Shown here: positions 29,038 to 38,911 of the stretch, one piece after another
How the letters are laid out: the number at the start of each line of letters is the position of its first letter
Position numbering within the stretch: position 1 is the first letter of the stretch
Assembly (NCBI RefSeq): GCF_030696885.1
Contig: NZ_JAUYRI010000033.1
Location: 62,001 to 126,000, forward strand
Origin: Thiobacillus sp.
GTDB lineage: Bacteria; Pseudomonadota; Gammaproteobacteria; Burkholderiales; Thiobacillaceae
Length of the DNA stretch: 64,000 nucleotides
Direction: 5' to 3'
Notes under the pieces: model-generated
The model's input: the letters and a program-made list of their open reading frames with translations, nothing else
Databases searched by the model: none
Told to the model about the DNA's origin: nothing
Position numbers and translations under genes: made by a program

Positions 29038-30644
29038 TCCTCGTCAGCCTCGCACTGCCGCTGCTGCTCGCGCTGCTCGTGGCGCTGCCGCGCAGCCGCG
29101 CCGTTGCACTGGCCCTCGCGCCGGGGGCGCCGCTGCCCGCACTGGTACTCGCGCTCGCCGCGCGTGAGCCGCTGTTATTCGAACTACCCGACGTGCTCAC
29201 CGGCCTGCAATTGGGCGTGGACGACACCGGTCGCGTGTTCCTGCTGTTCACGTCGCTGATCTGGCTCGCCGCTGGCTGGTACGCGCGCGGTTGGCTCGCC
29301 GACGATCCGCGCCGCGCGCGCTTCGCCGTGTTCTTTCTGCTGACCCAGGCCGGCAATCTCGGCGCCTGCCTCGCGCTCGACGCCGCAGGTTTTTATGCCT
29401 TCTACGCGCTGATGAGCTTCGCCGCCTACGGCCTCGTCGCGCACGACAACAACGCCGTCGCGCGGCGCGCCGGCCGCGTCTATCTGGTGCTGGCCGTCGC
29501 GGGCGAAATGCTGATTCTCTCGGGCCTGCTGCTCGCGCTCGGCCTCGCGCCCGACCATCCGTGGGCGGTCGCCTGCCTCCTCCTCGGCTTCGGCGTGAAG
29601 GTGGGACTGCCGTTGTTGCACGTCTCGCTGCCGCTCGCTTACGCCGCGGCGCCCGCGCCCGCCGCGGCGGTGCTCGCCGGCGCCATGATCAAGGCGGGAT
29701 TGCTCGGCTGGCTGCGCTTCCTGCCGCTCGGCGACGCCGCGCTGCCGGACGCCGGTCAGATCCTGATGCTGGCAGGCGGCGCGGCCATCGTCGGCGGCAG
29801 CGTGATCGGCCTGATGCAGCGCCAGCCCGGCGCGATCCTCGCCTATTCGAGCGTCGCCCAGATGGGCCACTTCGCGCTCGGCGTTGGCGCGGGACTCGTC
29901 GCGCCCGAACTGTGGCCGCTCATCGCCGCCGCGCTCGTCGTCTACGCCGCCCACCATGCCCTCGCCAAGGCGGCACTATTCCTTGGCCTCGGCGTCGTCG
30001 CGCGCCACGGCGCAAGCTTCATCCATCTCGCCGGCCTCGCGCTGCCCGCGCTCGCGCTTGCCGGCGCGCCTTTCAGCAGCGGCATGCTCGCCAAGCTCGG
30101 CCTCAAGGACGCACTCGCCCCGCTGCCCGCGCCGTGGGCCGACGTATTGCCGGTACTGCTCGCCGTCGGCGTGCTCGGCACCGCGCTGCTGATGGCGCGG
30201 TTTCTGGTACGGGTCCGCGAAGCGCCCACTGCTGGCGGCGCACCGGCATCGCTGTGGGCGCCGTGGCTGCTGATGCTTGCGGGCGTCGCCGGGATGACGG
30301 CAGGCCTTGCGCCGTCGGCAAGCTGGACCGCGGCCTTGCAACCGGGCGTGCTCCTTTACGCCCTGTGGCCGATCCTCGCCGCTCTCGTCCTGACCGTAAT
30401 CGCCCTGAGGCTGCGTCTGCGCGCGCCGCAGATTCCGGCAGGCGACCTGCTCGTGCCCTTCGAGCGCCTGCTGGCTACCCTCGCGCGGCGCCTCGCCCAC
30501 CTGCGTCCCCCTGCGCTGCCCACGTTGCCCACCCACGCTGCGCGTCGCCCGCCGCGCCTGGAATCGCGCCTGCGCGCCTGGCCCTTGGCCGGTGCGTTGT
30601 GGCTGGCGCTGCTCGCCGGTTTCATCGTACTGCTGGCCCGCTGA
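29025..30644 (+). CDS. Mrp-like proton-pumping subunit D, copy 3, divergent (locus 1)
   Basis: A 539-residue membrane protein of the same superfamily but divergent. The core region reads VKVGLPLLHVSLPLAYA, then APAPAAAVLAGAMIKAG and ILAYSSVAQMGHFALG. The Lys and His residues are kept, but the usual WLP is SLP and the PVSALL block is AAAVLA. The C-terminus carries an Arg/Pro-rich linker (about 475-515) before a last hydrophobic helix, unlike typical MrpD. The ATG at 29025 lies inside the end of copy 2. It ends the locus. Confidence 0.85.
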   Translation: MDTLILVSLALPLLLALLVALPRSRAVALALAPGAPLPALVLALAAREPLLFELPDVLTGLQLGVDDTGRVFLLFTSLIWLAAGWYARGWLADDPRRARFAVFFLLTQAGNLGACLALDAAGFYAFYALMSFAAYGLVAHDNNAVARRAGRVYLVLAVAGEMLILSGLLLALGLAPDHPWAVACLLLGFGVKVGLPLLHVSLPLAYAAAPAPAAAVLAGAMIKAGLLGWLRFLPLGDAALPDAGQILMLAGGAAIVGGSVIGLMQRQPGAILAYSSVAQMGHFALGVGAGLVAPELWPLIAAALVVYAAHHALAKAALFLGLGVVARHGASFIHLAGLALPALALAGAPFSSGMLAKLGLKDALAPLPAPWADVLPVLLAVGVLGTALLMARFLVRVREAPTAGGAPASLWAPWLLMLAGVAGMTAGLAPSASWTAALQPGVLLYALWPILAALVLTVIALRLRLRAPQIPAGDLLVPFERLLATLARRLAHLRPPALPTLPTHAARRPPRLESRLRAWPLAGALWLALLAGFIVLLAR

Positions 30645-30787
30645 GCGCGACGCAGGAACTGGCCGAGGCAGAATAAGGTCTCTTTGCAAGGCCGCATGTA
30701 GATTCATACCAGTGCGACGCTACGTCTGGCCCCGCCTGCTAACATGGTTTGCAGCAAAACTGATATTGATAACGGATGGAGACCCCC

Positions 30788-31882
30788 ATGACGATTCGCT
30801 ACGTTTTTGCATTGACCGGTCTGCTCGCAGCGTTTGCCTTGCAGGCCGCCACACCCGGCCAGGCCCCCGCCCGCACCGGCACCTACTACGGCGCCCAGGC
30901 CACCGAGTATCCCGCGTGGTTCAAGGAAAGCTTCCTGGTACTACGCGACGACGTGAAGGAAGCCGCCAAGGCCAACAAGCGCGTCATGCTGCTGTTCAAC
31001 CAAGACAACTGTCCCTATTGTTCGGCGCTGGTCGAACGCAATCTTTCGCAGCGCGAAATCGAAACCACGATGCGTGAAAAATTCGACGTCATCGCGATGA
31101 ACCTGTGGGGCGACCGCGAAGTCGTCGGGCTCGACGGCAAGACCTACACCGAAAAATCCTACGGCGCGGCGATGAAGGTGCAGTTCACCCCCAGCCTGAT
31201 GTTCCTCGACGAGCAGGGCGAGATCGTGCTGCGCTTGAACGGCTACGTGCCGCCGGCGCGCATGCAGGCCGCGCTCGACTGGGTCGGTGGCAAGATGGAA
31301 AAGAAAACGGCCTTCCGCGACTTTGTTGCCGAGCGCGAGAAGGGCGCGCCCAAAAAGAGCTCGGGCGAGATGATCTCGCAGGAATTTTTCCTCAAGAACG
31401 TCACCGATCTGCGCCGCAAGGGCCAGGGCGCCAAGCCGCTCGCCGTGTACTTCGAACAGAAGGACTGCCCCGACTGCGAGGTGTTGCACCACCGCGTGAT
31501 CGCCGACCCAGAAGTGAGGAAGGCGCTGGCGAAATTCGACAACGTGCGCTTCGACATGTGGTCGCGCGAGATGATCACCACCCCCGACGGCAAGCGCATG
31601 GCGGTGCGCGACTGGGTGCGCGAGCTCGGCGTGAACTACGCGCCCGGCATCGTGCTGTTCAACCCCGCCGGCAAGGAAGTCATCCGCTGGGAGTCCGCGT
31701 TCCGCGTGTTCCATACCATGGGCATGTTCGATTACGTCAGTGGCAAGGACTACCAGAAGGAGCCGAGCTTCCAGCGCTACCTCGCCGGGGTGACCGAGCA
31801 CGTCCGTGAGCAGGGCCGCGACGTCAACATCTACCGCTACGCCGACGAACCGCTGGCGATGCCGGTGCGGCACGTGCGCTGA
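30788..31882 (+). CDS. Periplasmic double-thioredoxin protein (SoxW-like)
   Basis: A 364-residue exported protein with a signal peptide of about 20-25 residues. It has two thioredoxin-fold domains: the first with C-P-Y-C at residues 75-78, the second with C-P-D-C at residues 227-230. In both, the Cys pairs are intact and each domain keeps a later cis-Pro region (FTPSLMF and YAPGIVLF). This layout resembles SoxW-type thioredoxins of sulfur oxidisers and could supply reductant to periplasmic partners. The ATG at 30788 has GGAGA 6 bp upstream; a start 12 bp earlier would place the ribosome binding site inside the gene. Confidence 0.8.
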   Translation: MTIRYVFALTGLLAAFALQAATPGQAPARTGTYYGAQATEYPAWFKESFLVLRDDVKEAAKANKRVMLLFNQDNCPYCSALVERNLSQREIETTMREKFDVIAMNLWGDREVVGLDGKTYTEKSYGAAMKVQFTPSLMFLDEQGEIVLRLNGYVPPARMQAALDWVGGKMEKKTAFRDFVAEREKGAPKKSSGEMISQEFFLKNVTDLRRKGQGAKPLAVYFEQKDCPDCEVLHHRVIADPEVRKALAKFDNVRFDMWSREMITTPDGKRMAVRDWVRELGVNYAPGIVLFNPAGKEVIRWESAFRVFHTMGMFDYVSGKDYQKEPSFQRYLAGVTEHVREQGRDVNIYRYADEPLAMPVRHVR

Positions 31883-31889
31883 TTGGGCG

Positions 31890-32801
31890 TCACGCCTCGT
31901 GGCGCTGGCGCTGCATTTGCAGCGGCAGTGCTGCGGCATGCCCCGACTTGTCCTGTCCGGCATACATAGTGAGGTGCGGAAACGGAATCTCGATGCCGGC
32001 GGCGTCGAAGGCCTTTTTCAGATGGTAGAGGTAGGCGCGCCGCACCCCCCACTGCTCGAGCGGCTTGACCTTGAAGCGGCAGCGGATCACCACCGCGGAA
32101 TCCGCCCAGTTGTCGACGCCGGCAATTTCCAGATCGTCCTCGATCTTGCCGGCATACTCGGGATCGGCACGCAGCGCCACGCCGACTTCGCGCATTACGG
32201 CATAAACCTCGTCGACGTCCTCGCGGTAGGCCACGCCAATGTCGATCACGGCATAGGCAAAGCCGCGGCTGCGGTTGGTGACGCTGTCGATGGTGCCATT
32301 CGGCACGTAATGCACGCTGCCCTCGTAATCGCGCAGACGGATGTAGCGCAGCGTCATTTCCTCGACCAGCCCGCCCTTGCCGGCCACTTCCACCACGTCG
32401 CCCTGGCGCACCTGGTTTTCCAGCAACAGGAACAGCCCGGTGAAATAATCCTTGACCAGGCTTTGCGCGCCGAAACCGATGGCGATGCCGAGCACGCCCG
32501 CCGCAGCGAGGATCGGTGCAATCGAAATGCCGAGCTCGGACAGCACCAGCATGCCGGTGACCAGGGTGATGATCACCGCGATGGCGTAGCGGAACACCTG
32601 CTCCAGCGTGTTCAGCCGCTTGACGCGTTCAAAATCGGCCAGTCCGCCCGCCTGCATGCGCGCGCGCAGACGCGCCAATCCTTTGCGTGACAGCCGCAGC
32701 GCCAGCCACGCCAGCGCCAGGATGATGACGACATTCACCAGCGTGAGTGCGAGGCCGCGCCATTCGCCCAGTTGCGCCTGCATTAAATCCAGATACGACA
32801 T
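31890..32801 (-). CDS. MscS family mechanosensitive channel
   Basis: A 303-residue small-conductance channel. After two or three membrane helices comes the pore-lining helix (ILAAAGVLGIAIGFGAQSLV) and the beta domain (VRQGDVVEVAG and VHYVPNGTIDSVTNRSRG). The length is close to E. coli MscS. The gene starts 14 bp after the sucrose synthase stop, so it is probably the last gene of the sucrose operon. MscS channels open on hypo-osmotic shock and release small solutes, fitting a role in dumping accumulated sucrose (inference). A frame extending to 33044 is a shadow of sucrose synthase. Confidence 0.92.
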   Translation of the reverse strand: MSYLDLMQAQLGEWRGLALTLVNVVIILALAWLALRLSRKGLARLRARMQAGGLADFERVKRLNTLEQVFRYAIAVIITLVTGMLVLSELGISIAPILAAAGVLGIAIGFGAQSLVKDYFTGLFLLLENQVRQGDVVEVAGKGGLVEEMTLRYIRLRDYEGSVHYVPNGTIDSVTNRSRGFAYAVIDIGVAYREDVDEVYAVMREVGVALRADPEYAGKIEDDLEIAGVDNWADSAVVIRCRFKVKPLEQWGVRRAYLYHLKKAFDAAGIEIPFPHLTMYAGQDKSGHAAALPLQMQRQRHEA

Positions 32802-32815
32802 CGAGTGCTGCCCTT

Positions 32816-35203
32816 TCAGTGTTCGCCCACGGCGCGTGCCAGCGGTCGGTATTGCAGGTGGTGAAACAGTTGCAGGTAGCGGCCGGCCTCGCCACGCTCC
32901 AGGTTGCTGACGAACTTCCAGAACCCGTAGATGCGCGACAGCGTCATCATGCGCTCGGCATACAGCTGCCAGGTATAGCGTGCCGCCACCCGCGCCAGCG
33001 CGCCCTCGGACACGCGCTGCCATTTTGCCGGATCCTGTTCGCATTGCTGCAGGAAATCGGCCATCGCCGTCGCGGCGGCCGCGCCCTCGTTGGGATCGAT
33101 ATGAAATCCGGAGATGCCGTGCTGGATGATTTCCAGCGGGCCGCCGTAGCGGGTGGCGAACACCGGCAGACCGGACGCCATCGCCTCGATCAGCGTGAGG
33201 CCGAAAGCCTCGAACAAGGCGGGCTGCACAAAAAGGCCGCGGCGATCGGCGACATGCCGATACAGCTCGCCGGCCAGGTTCTTGTCGAGGCGGGCGCCGA
33301 GCCAGCGCATGCGGCCGTCCAGCCGGTACTGGTCCATCAGGCCGTGCATGCGGTCGATCTCCGCCCGTTCTTCCTCGTCATCCGAGGCGGCGGCATCGAC
33401 ATGGCCGCCGATCACCAGCAGGTTGGCGGACTCGGACAGACGCTCGCAGGCGCCAAACCATTCGGTCAGGCCGGACAGATTCTTGATGCGGTCGAGCCGC
33501 GCCATGGTGAAGAGCAGCGGCTTGTCGGGATCGTCGAAGTGGCCGCGATACGGCACGCCGGGGTCGGGCGCGTAGAGCATCCTGTCGATCTCGGGCATCA
33601 GCGAATGCATGCGGCGCGCCGTCTCGGTGTAGGGGAAATACACCGTGGCATCGGCGCCCGGCGACACGATATTGAACTTGGGATCGAACAGGTCGATACC
33701 GTTGACCACGCGGTACAGCCCCGGCATCGTGAACGCGCGGTAACTTTCGTACTGGCCGATGCTGTCCGGCGTGCCGGCGATTTCCTGGTAGGTGCTGGTG
33801 ATGATGAAGTCGGCGTGGTTCATGCCGATGATGTCCGCGGTGTACTGGCAGGCGAAGTGATAGGCCGCTTCGTTGCCCTCCCAGTACAGGGCCGAGTGCA
33901 GGTACTTGGTTTGCTCCAGCGCATGGGCGATGTTGCACTGCGTAACGCCCATGCGCGTCGACAGCAGGCTGGCAACCAGGTTGCCGTCGGAATAGTTGCC
34001 GATGATCAGGTCCGGGCGGCCGCCGAATTTTGCCAGAACCTCATGCTCGACATCATGCGCGAAGGTTTCCAGATACGGCCAGATCTCGAAGCGCGACACC
34101 CATTGCTGGACAACCTCGCCGTTGGCATGGTGGAAAGGCACCCGCACGATCCACGCATGGTCGGTGCCCTGGATTTTTTCCAGCGACTGATCGCAGGTGG
34201 TGCCGTCGGCTTCGGGGATCAGGCGGGTGACGACGACGATCTGCGGGTCGACCGTCACGCCCTGGATCGCCATGCGCGCGCGCATCTCGTGTTCCAGCGC
34301 GCGCACCTGGTCGAGGATATAGACCACCTGGCCGCCGGTGTCGGGACGGCCCAGCACATTGTCCTGACCGAAATAGCCGTGCGGCGACACAATCAGCAGG
34401 CGCGAGATCATCGGGATGCGTGCAAGAAAGGCCTCCAGCACGGCAGGCGACGGCGCCTCCAGAATGTCGACCAGCTGGCTCATGGTCTCGCTCGCCCGGC
34501 CCGCCGTCGCGCCCCAGCCGGGCTCGAATCCCAGCGCACCCAGCGCCGCCGCGCACGCCGACCACGGCGAGTCGGGGTCGAGCGCATCGAGCTGCTGGCG
34601 CGCGCCGCGCAACGCATTGCGCAAAGTCTCCACATCGCCGATATGCGGCGCCAGCATCAGCTGCTGGCCGTCGATCTTGTGCATGCGCAGAAAATGCAGC
34701 AGCTTGGCCTGTCCCACCTCGGGTCGGGTGAACATCGCGCTCGCCAGCGCCCGGTTGAGATGCAGCACGCCCTGCCCGATCGAACGCGTTTCCTGCAGCC
34801 GCGGCACATGGCGGCCGAAGGGTTCGAAATCGATTTCCAGCACGCTGTCGCCCGAGATCGCCGGCTTCACCAGCGTCTCCTTGAACGCCAGAAACTCGCT
34901 CACCGATACGCGCTCCGGCACCAGCTGTTCCAGGTGCATGCGCAGGTAATGCCAGCGGCCGGCACCCTCGCGCAGCGCGAAATAGGCCCACGGCTGCTGG
35001 AACACGCCTTCCTGAAAGTGCCGCACCGCCTGATGCAGGGGTGAGCCCTTCAGGTCGGTCTCATAGTCGCGTGCCAGCGCATCGAACACATGGCACAGGT
35101 CGCTCTGCAGCAGCAGCGCGCGATCTTCGGCAAAGCAATGGCGCAGGTAGGCGCCCACCGGATCACGGTGGTCCACCGTCCAGGTTTTCAAAGCATCGAT
35201 CAT
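32816..35203 (-). CDS. Sucrose synthase
   Basis: A 795-residue GT-B glycosyltransferase (GT4) with the sucrose synthase layout. There is an N-terminal regulatory domain (about 1-240), then the fructose/UDP-binding half beginning [33 protein letters not shown], and the NDP-binding half with ARLDRIKNL and the E-x7-E motif ([14 protein letters not shown]). It reversibly converts sucrose plus NDP to NDP-glucose plus fructose. The ATG at 35203 has GGAGG 5 bp upstream. It lies 34 bp after the sucrose-phosphate synthase stop. Bacterial enzymes often prefer ADP over UDP; preference here is not shown. Confidence 0.95.
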   Translation of the reverse strand: MIDALKTWTVDHRDPVGAYLRHCFAEDRALLLQSDLCHVFDALARDYETDLKGSPLHQAVRHFQEGVFQQPWAYFALREGAGRWHYLRMHLEQLVPERVSVSEFLAFKETLVKPAISGDSVLEIDFEPFGRHVPRLQETRSIGQGVLHLNRALASAMFTRPEVGQAKLLHFLRMHKIDGQQLMLAPHIGDVETLRNALRGARQQLDALDPDSPWSACAAALGALGFEPGWGATAGRASETMSQLVDILEAPSPAVLEAFLARIPMISRLLIVSPHGYFGQDNVLGRPDTGGQVVYILDQVRALEHEMRARMAIQGVTVDPQIVVVTRLIPEADGTTCDQSLEKIQGTDHAWIVRVPFHHANGEVVQQWVSRFEIWPYLETFAHDVEHEVLAKFGGRPDLIIGNYSDGNLVASLLSTRMGVTQCNIAHALEQTKYLHSALYWEGNEAAYHFACQYTADIIGMNHADFIITSTYQEIAGTPDSIGQYESYRAFTMPGLYRVVNGIDLFDPKFNIVSPGADATVYFPYTETARRMHSLMPEIDRMLYAPDPGVPYRGHFDDPDKPLLFTMARLDRIKNLSGLTEWFGACERLSESANLLVIGGHVDAAASDDEEERAEIDRMHGLMDQYRLDGRMRWLGARLDKNLAGELYRHVADRRGLFVQPALFEAFGLTLIEAMASGLPVFATRYGGPLEIIQHGISGFHIDPNEGAAAATAMADFLQQCEQDPAKWQRVSEGALARVAARYTWQLYAERMMTLSRIYGFWKFVSNLERGEAGRYLQLFHHLQYRPLARAVGEH

Positions 35204-35237
35204 GCGACCTCCGGGGTCTTGGAATATGGATATGGGA

Positions 35238-37400
35238 TCAGGCGGCCTGTGGCTGCGGGACGGGCAAGGGCTCCCCGACAAAACCGTAATGCGCCATGCC
35301 TTCGAGAATGCCGGACGCGCACGGCGTGTCGGCGAAATACACCTGGTCCATGCCGCGCAGCTTCTCCAATTCGACGCTGTGGTTGGACACCACGACGGCC
35401 TGCGTGTCGCCCACCAGCATTTCCAGGTCGTTGCCGGAATCGCCCGCCACCAGGAAAGCGCGCAGCGGCAAACTCCATTTATAGGCCAGATAGCGGATGG
35501 CCTGCCCCTTGGACGCGCGGATCGGCAGCACGTCGAGATAGGCCTGATGTGAATAAATCAGGTTGGCGCGCAGGCGATGCTCGCGCAGCCGTATGTCGAT
35601 CTGGCGCAGGCTGGGCATGGTGGCCGGGTCGACATTAAAGCTCAGCTTGTATTCGCTTTGCTGGTCGCCCGACTGCAGCGTGAGGCCGGGCAGATCCTCG
35701 AACAATGCAGCCAGTGCGTCGCGCCGCCACAGATGCTGGATATGGCGTTGCCATCCGACATCGGGACGGAGCTCGGGGCCGTAATGGATCTCGCTGCCGA
35801 CCGCGGTGATCAGCACATCGGGCAGCGGCACCCGCGCCTGTCGCAACTCCGCGAGCGCGCTCGGCAGGTGGCGCCCGGTGGCCACCCCGAAGCCGTCGCT
35901 GGGCGGCCGCTCGCGCAGCACGCGCACCAGTGCGGCGAGTCCGGCGCGGTCGCCGATCAGGGTGTTGTCGATGTCGCTCACCAGCATGCGCTGCACGTAA
36001 GGCATGGGGTTGTGATGCAGCTGCTGTGCCACGCGTTCGCGCCGCACCTGCTTGCGGCTGCGGTAGACCACGCGGTCGATCGCCCGCAGATATTTGTCGA
36101 CGTGGGCATCCCATGTGTAATGGTGCGTCACGCCGTTGATGCCGCGCCGCGCATAGCGCTGCCAGGTGCGCGCGTCCGACACCACGGCGAGCAGGCCGCG
36201 CGCAATGTCGGCGGGATCGAGCGGGTCGACCAGCACGCCGTTTTCGCAATGCGCCAGGATGTCGGGCGGGCCGCCGTCACGGGTGGCCACCACCGGCAGG
36301 CCGCTCGCCGCTGCCTCGATCAGCGTCAGGCCGAACGGCTCGGTCAGCGCCGGATTGACGAACACGCCACGCCGCTGCGCCGCCAGCCGGTACAGCGCGG
36401 GGATGTCGTCCGACTGATGCTGCTTCGGCAGCGCGACGCTGCCCCACAAGTCGTAGCGGTCGACGTCGAGCAGCAGGTCCTTCAATACATCGGCCTGTGC
36501 CTCGTCCAGCGTACGGATGTCGTCGCGATTGCCGGCGACGATCGCGAGGTTGGCGCGTTCGCGCAGTTCGGGCGATTCGCCGTAAGCGGCCACCAGCCGG
36601 CCCAGGTTCTTGCGCACTTCGGGACGGCAGATGGCGAGGATGAGCGGTTTTTTCGGCTGCGTGAGAAAGCGGTCGACCAACGCCGGCACGTGCGGCGGAA
36701 TCGGCTCGCGTCCGGGCGGCGCAAAGCGCGAGGTATCGGTGCCGGGCGCAATCACCACCATGCGCGACGGCTGGTGATGATGGTAGAGGCCGTACTGCTC
36801 GACGCTTTCCTGCGCCGTGCTGGTCACCACCAGCGAAGCCTGCGCCAGCGCCGCTTCTTCGGCGGCGATGCGACGCACAAAATTGAACTGCCGTTCGATC
36901 GTCTGCGCTCGGCGGCCATGGTCGAGCAGGCGCTGGCGCTTGCAGCGCCCGAGCGAATGCCCGGTGTGCACCAGCGGGATGCCGAGCAGCTGCGACAGCT
37001 GCACGCCGACATGGCCGGCATCGGCGTAATGGCTGTGGATGATGTCGGGCAGGCGCGGCTGTTGCCGCAGATGGCTGATGGTGCGATCGACCAGCTGGTC
37101 GAGATGGTTCCACAGGCTTTCCTTGCGCAGGTAGCGCCGCGGGCCGCACGGCAATCGCACCAGGCGGGCGCGCTCTCCCAGCATTTCAGTCGGTGCCGCA
37201 TAGTCCGTCGACACTGCGGGGTCGTCGATCAGGCGCGTCAGCACGTCGACCTGCTCGACCCGCGGATGCCGCCCCAGCGCCCGCGCCAGTTCGATCACAT
37301 ACAGTGTCTGTCCGCCGGTGTCGGCGTCGCGCCCAAGCTCCAGGTCGTGCCCGCGCATCAGGCCATGCACACTCAGCATCAGCACGTAGAGATCACGCAC
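35238..37400 (-). CDS. Sucrose-phosphate synthase with C-terminal phosphatase domain
   Basis: A 720-residue bifunctional-looking enzyme. Residues 1-460 are a GT4 transferase ([38 protein letters not shown]). Residues about 470-715 are a HAD phosphatase with the nucleophile motif SDIDNTLIG and the [10 protein letters not shown] metal motif, like sucrose-phosphate phosphatase. Together they would make sucrose-6-phosphate from UDP-glucose and fructose-6-phosphate and dephosphorylate it. The start is GTG at 37400 with GGGAGGGG 4 bp upstream, overlapping the end of the fructokinase region by close spacing (10 bp). Confidence 0.93.
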   Translation of the reverse strand: MRDLYVLMLSVHGLMRGHDLELGRDADTGGQTLYVIELARALGRHPRVEQVDVLTRLIDDPAVSTDYAAPTEMLGERARLVRLPCGPRRYLRKESLWNHLDQLVDRTISHLRQQPRLPDIIHSHYADAGHVGVQLSQLLGIPLVHTGHSLGRCKRQRLLDHGRRAQTIERQFNFVRRIAAEEAALAQASLVVTSTAQESVEQYGLYHHHQPSRMVVIAPGTDTSRFAPPGREPIPPHVPALVDRFLTQPKKPLILAICRPEVRKNLGRLVAAYGESPELRERANLAIVAGNRDDIRTLDEAQADVLKDLLLDVDRYDLWGSVALPKQHQSDDIPALYRLAAQRRGVFVNPALTEPFGLTLIEAAASGLPVVATRDGGPPDILAHCENGVLVDPLDPADIARGLLAVVSDARTWQRYARRGINGVTHHYTWDAHVDKYLRAIDRVVYRSRKQVRRERVAQQLHHNPMPYVQRMLVSDIDNTLIGDRAGLAALVRVLRERPPSDGFGVATGRHLPSALAELRQARVPLPDVLITAVGSEIHYGPELRPDVGWQRHIQHLWRRDALAALFEDLPGLTLQSGDQQSEYKLSFNVDPATMPSLRQIDIRLREHRLRANLIYSHQAYLDVLPIRASKGQAIRYLAYKWSLPLRAFLVAGDSGNDLEMLVGDTQAVVVSNHSVELEKLRGMDQVYFADTPCASGILEGMAHYGFVGEPLPVPQPQAA

Positions 37401-37410
37401 GCACCCCTCC

Positions 37411-38367
37411 CTATTCAAGTTTCCAGCCGCGTATGAACGGCTGGTAGAAATCCGGTGTATCCGGCACTGCGCCACGGATCTGGCACAGCGCGCGGGCAAA
37501 TGCATCGGCGCGCGCCAGGCTCATCGCGAGCGGCCATCCGCGCAGCATGCCGAGCATGAAAATCGCAGCGAAGCCGTCACCTGCACCCACGGTGTCAACC
37601 AGGTGCGGCAGCGGCTCGCCGGCCACCGCTTCAATCCGGCCAGCGTGGTCGAGCGTCCAGGCGCCCTCGGCGCCGCACGTCACCACCACGCGCTCCAGCG
37701 CGAACCCCGACACCAGCACGCCGGCCCGCGCCCGGGGCGTGGCGCCATCGAGCGCGAGCAGGTCGCTGATGCGGATCAGTTCATCCTCGTTGAGCTTGAC
37801 CACATGGGCCTGCTGCAACGACCAGCGCAACGTGTCCGGGTCCACCCAGGGATCGCGCAGATTGACGTCGAGAAACGCGCAGGCGTCGACCGCGCCAAGC
37901 AGCGCATGCAAGGCACGACGTGAATCGCTGCGTTGGGACAGCGTACCGAAGTAGATGATCCGCGGATGTGAGGACAGGCCCACCATGCGCGCCAGACTCG
38001 GGTGAATGTGGTCGTAGGCCTGATCCGACAGGATGTCAAAGGCATGCCCACGCTCGGTTTCAGTGACCTTGACGCGGCCGGTCGGGCGCCCCGGATCGCG
38101 CTGCACGCCTTGCATGTCCAGCCCGCGTTCGGTCATCGCCTGCAGCAGCTGGTCGCCCAGCGCATCCTTGCCGGCGCGTGTCACCAGCACCGGATCCGCC
38201 CCCAGCGCGCGCAGATGGCACGCCACATTGAAGGGCGCCCCGCCCAGCACGCTGCGGTCCCGGAACTGGTCGACCAGGGTTTCGCCAAAGGCGATCACGC
38301 TCTGGTCTGCCACAGGCAAGCTGTCGTCGAACGGTCGCATCGTGCGCATTTCAGTCGGCGTATTCAT
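37411..38367 (-). CDS. Fructokinase (PfkB family)
   Basis: A 318-residue ribokinase-fold sugar kinase. The substrate loop GGAPFNVACHLRALG is at about residues 42-56, and the catalytic/ATP motif DTVGAGDGF is at about residues 264-272 with Asp as general base. Its position as first gene of the sucrose operon supports fructose as substrate: it would rephosphorylate fructose released by sucrose synthase. The ribosome binding site is weak; alternative internal Met codons at residues 7 and 10 exist. Confidence 0.9.
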   Translation of the reverse strand: MNTPTEMRTMRPFDDSLPVADQSVIAFGETLVDQFRDRSVLGGAPFNVACHLRALGADPVLVTRAGKDALGDQLLQAMTERGLDMQGVQRDPGRPTGRVKVTETERGHAFDILSDQAYDHIHPSLARMVGLSSHPRIIYFGTLSQRSDSRRALHALLGAVDACAFLDVNLRDPWVDPDTLRWSLQQAHVVKLNEDELIRISDLLALDGATPRARAGVLVSGFALERVVVTCGAEGAWTLDHAGRIEAVAGEPLPHLVDTVGAGDGFAAIFMLGMLRGWPLAMSLARADAFARALCQIRGAVPDTPDFYQPFIRGWKLE

Positions 38368-38911
38368 GGTTCACGTTCACCAAAACAATATTGAACAATA
38401 ATTTAACTAGGGCGGCCTGCCCGGACAAAGATTCCCTTCAAATCACGTCATTCAGCTTGAAAATCAGGCTGAACAAGAATCGCTGTGATGGAACAGCGTC
38501 AGCCGCCCTGTCCAGGAAGACTGCTCGTATTTCAACACCACGCGCCGAAACAGGCTCTGAGTGAAGGCGCTGGCAGAACATTTGGGGGAGCGGCAGCAGG
38601 CTGCGCGGGGACGCGCATCCACCCGGACATCCCACGGACCAGCGCAGGCGACGGGCGGAGCGCTTATTTATATTTGCACAAAACATTATTGCTGCGCAAG
38701 CCTGGCCGCCAAGTTGCGCGCCCCCCAGGACCTAGGCACCTGCGAGACAAACGGCCTTGACCCTTGGTGGCGCGCGGGTTAACGTCGCAACACTTCACTA
38801 CGACGCACGCGCGATGGACGTCCCACACACGCCCTGCCCCGACCTGCCCCGAATCGCCGCGCGCCTTCCCGTTTCTTCCGCCCCCGCTTCTCGCGTTCCG
38901 TTCGTCCATTC
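38368..38911. promoter_or_regulatory. Divergent intergenic region, sucrose operon and GGDEF-EAL gene
   Basis: No credible gene. The first 40 bp next to fructokinase are AT-rich, with the palindrome CAATATTG and a repeated AACAATA (38384-38401), a likely promoter/operator area. At 38450-38472 an inverted repeat TTCAGCTTGA/TCAGGCTGAA with an AAA loop could form a 10-bp hairpin. A second AT-rich patch (38661-38697) may hold the promoter for the downstream plus-strand gene. The last 130 bp are pyrimidine-rich with no obvious ribosome binding site for the GGDEF-EAL gene. Confidence 0.45.

Noticed and set aside
32802-33044. N-terminal extension of the MscS frame
   Set aside because: It lies inside the sucrose synthase gene; the ATG at 32801 matches the family N-terminus and has an AAAGGG upstream.
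38438-38686. An 82-codon minus-strand frame in the sucrose/GGDEF-EAL intergenic region
   Set aside because: No ribosome binding site, irregular composition with many Cys and Arg, no domain, and it crosses promoter-like AT-rich patches.
38661-38697. Possible sigma-54 promoter (GCAC and TTGC elements)
   Set aside because: Spacing between the two elements is 4 bp too long for a -24/-12 promoter.
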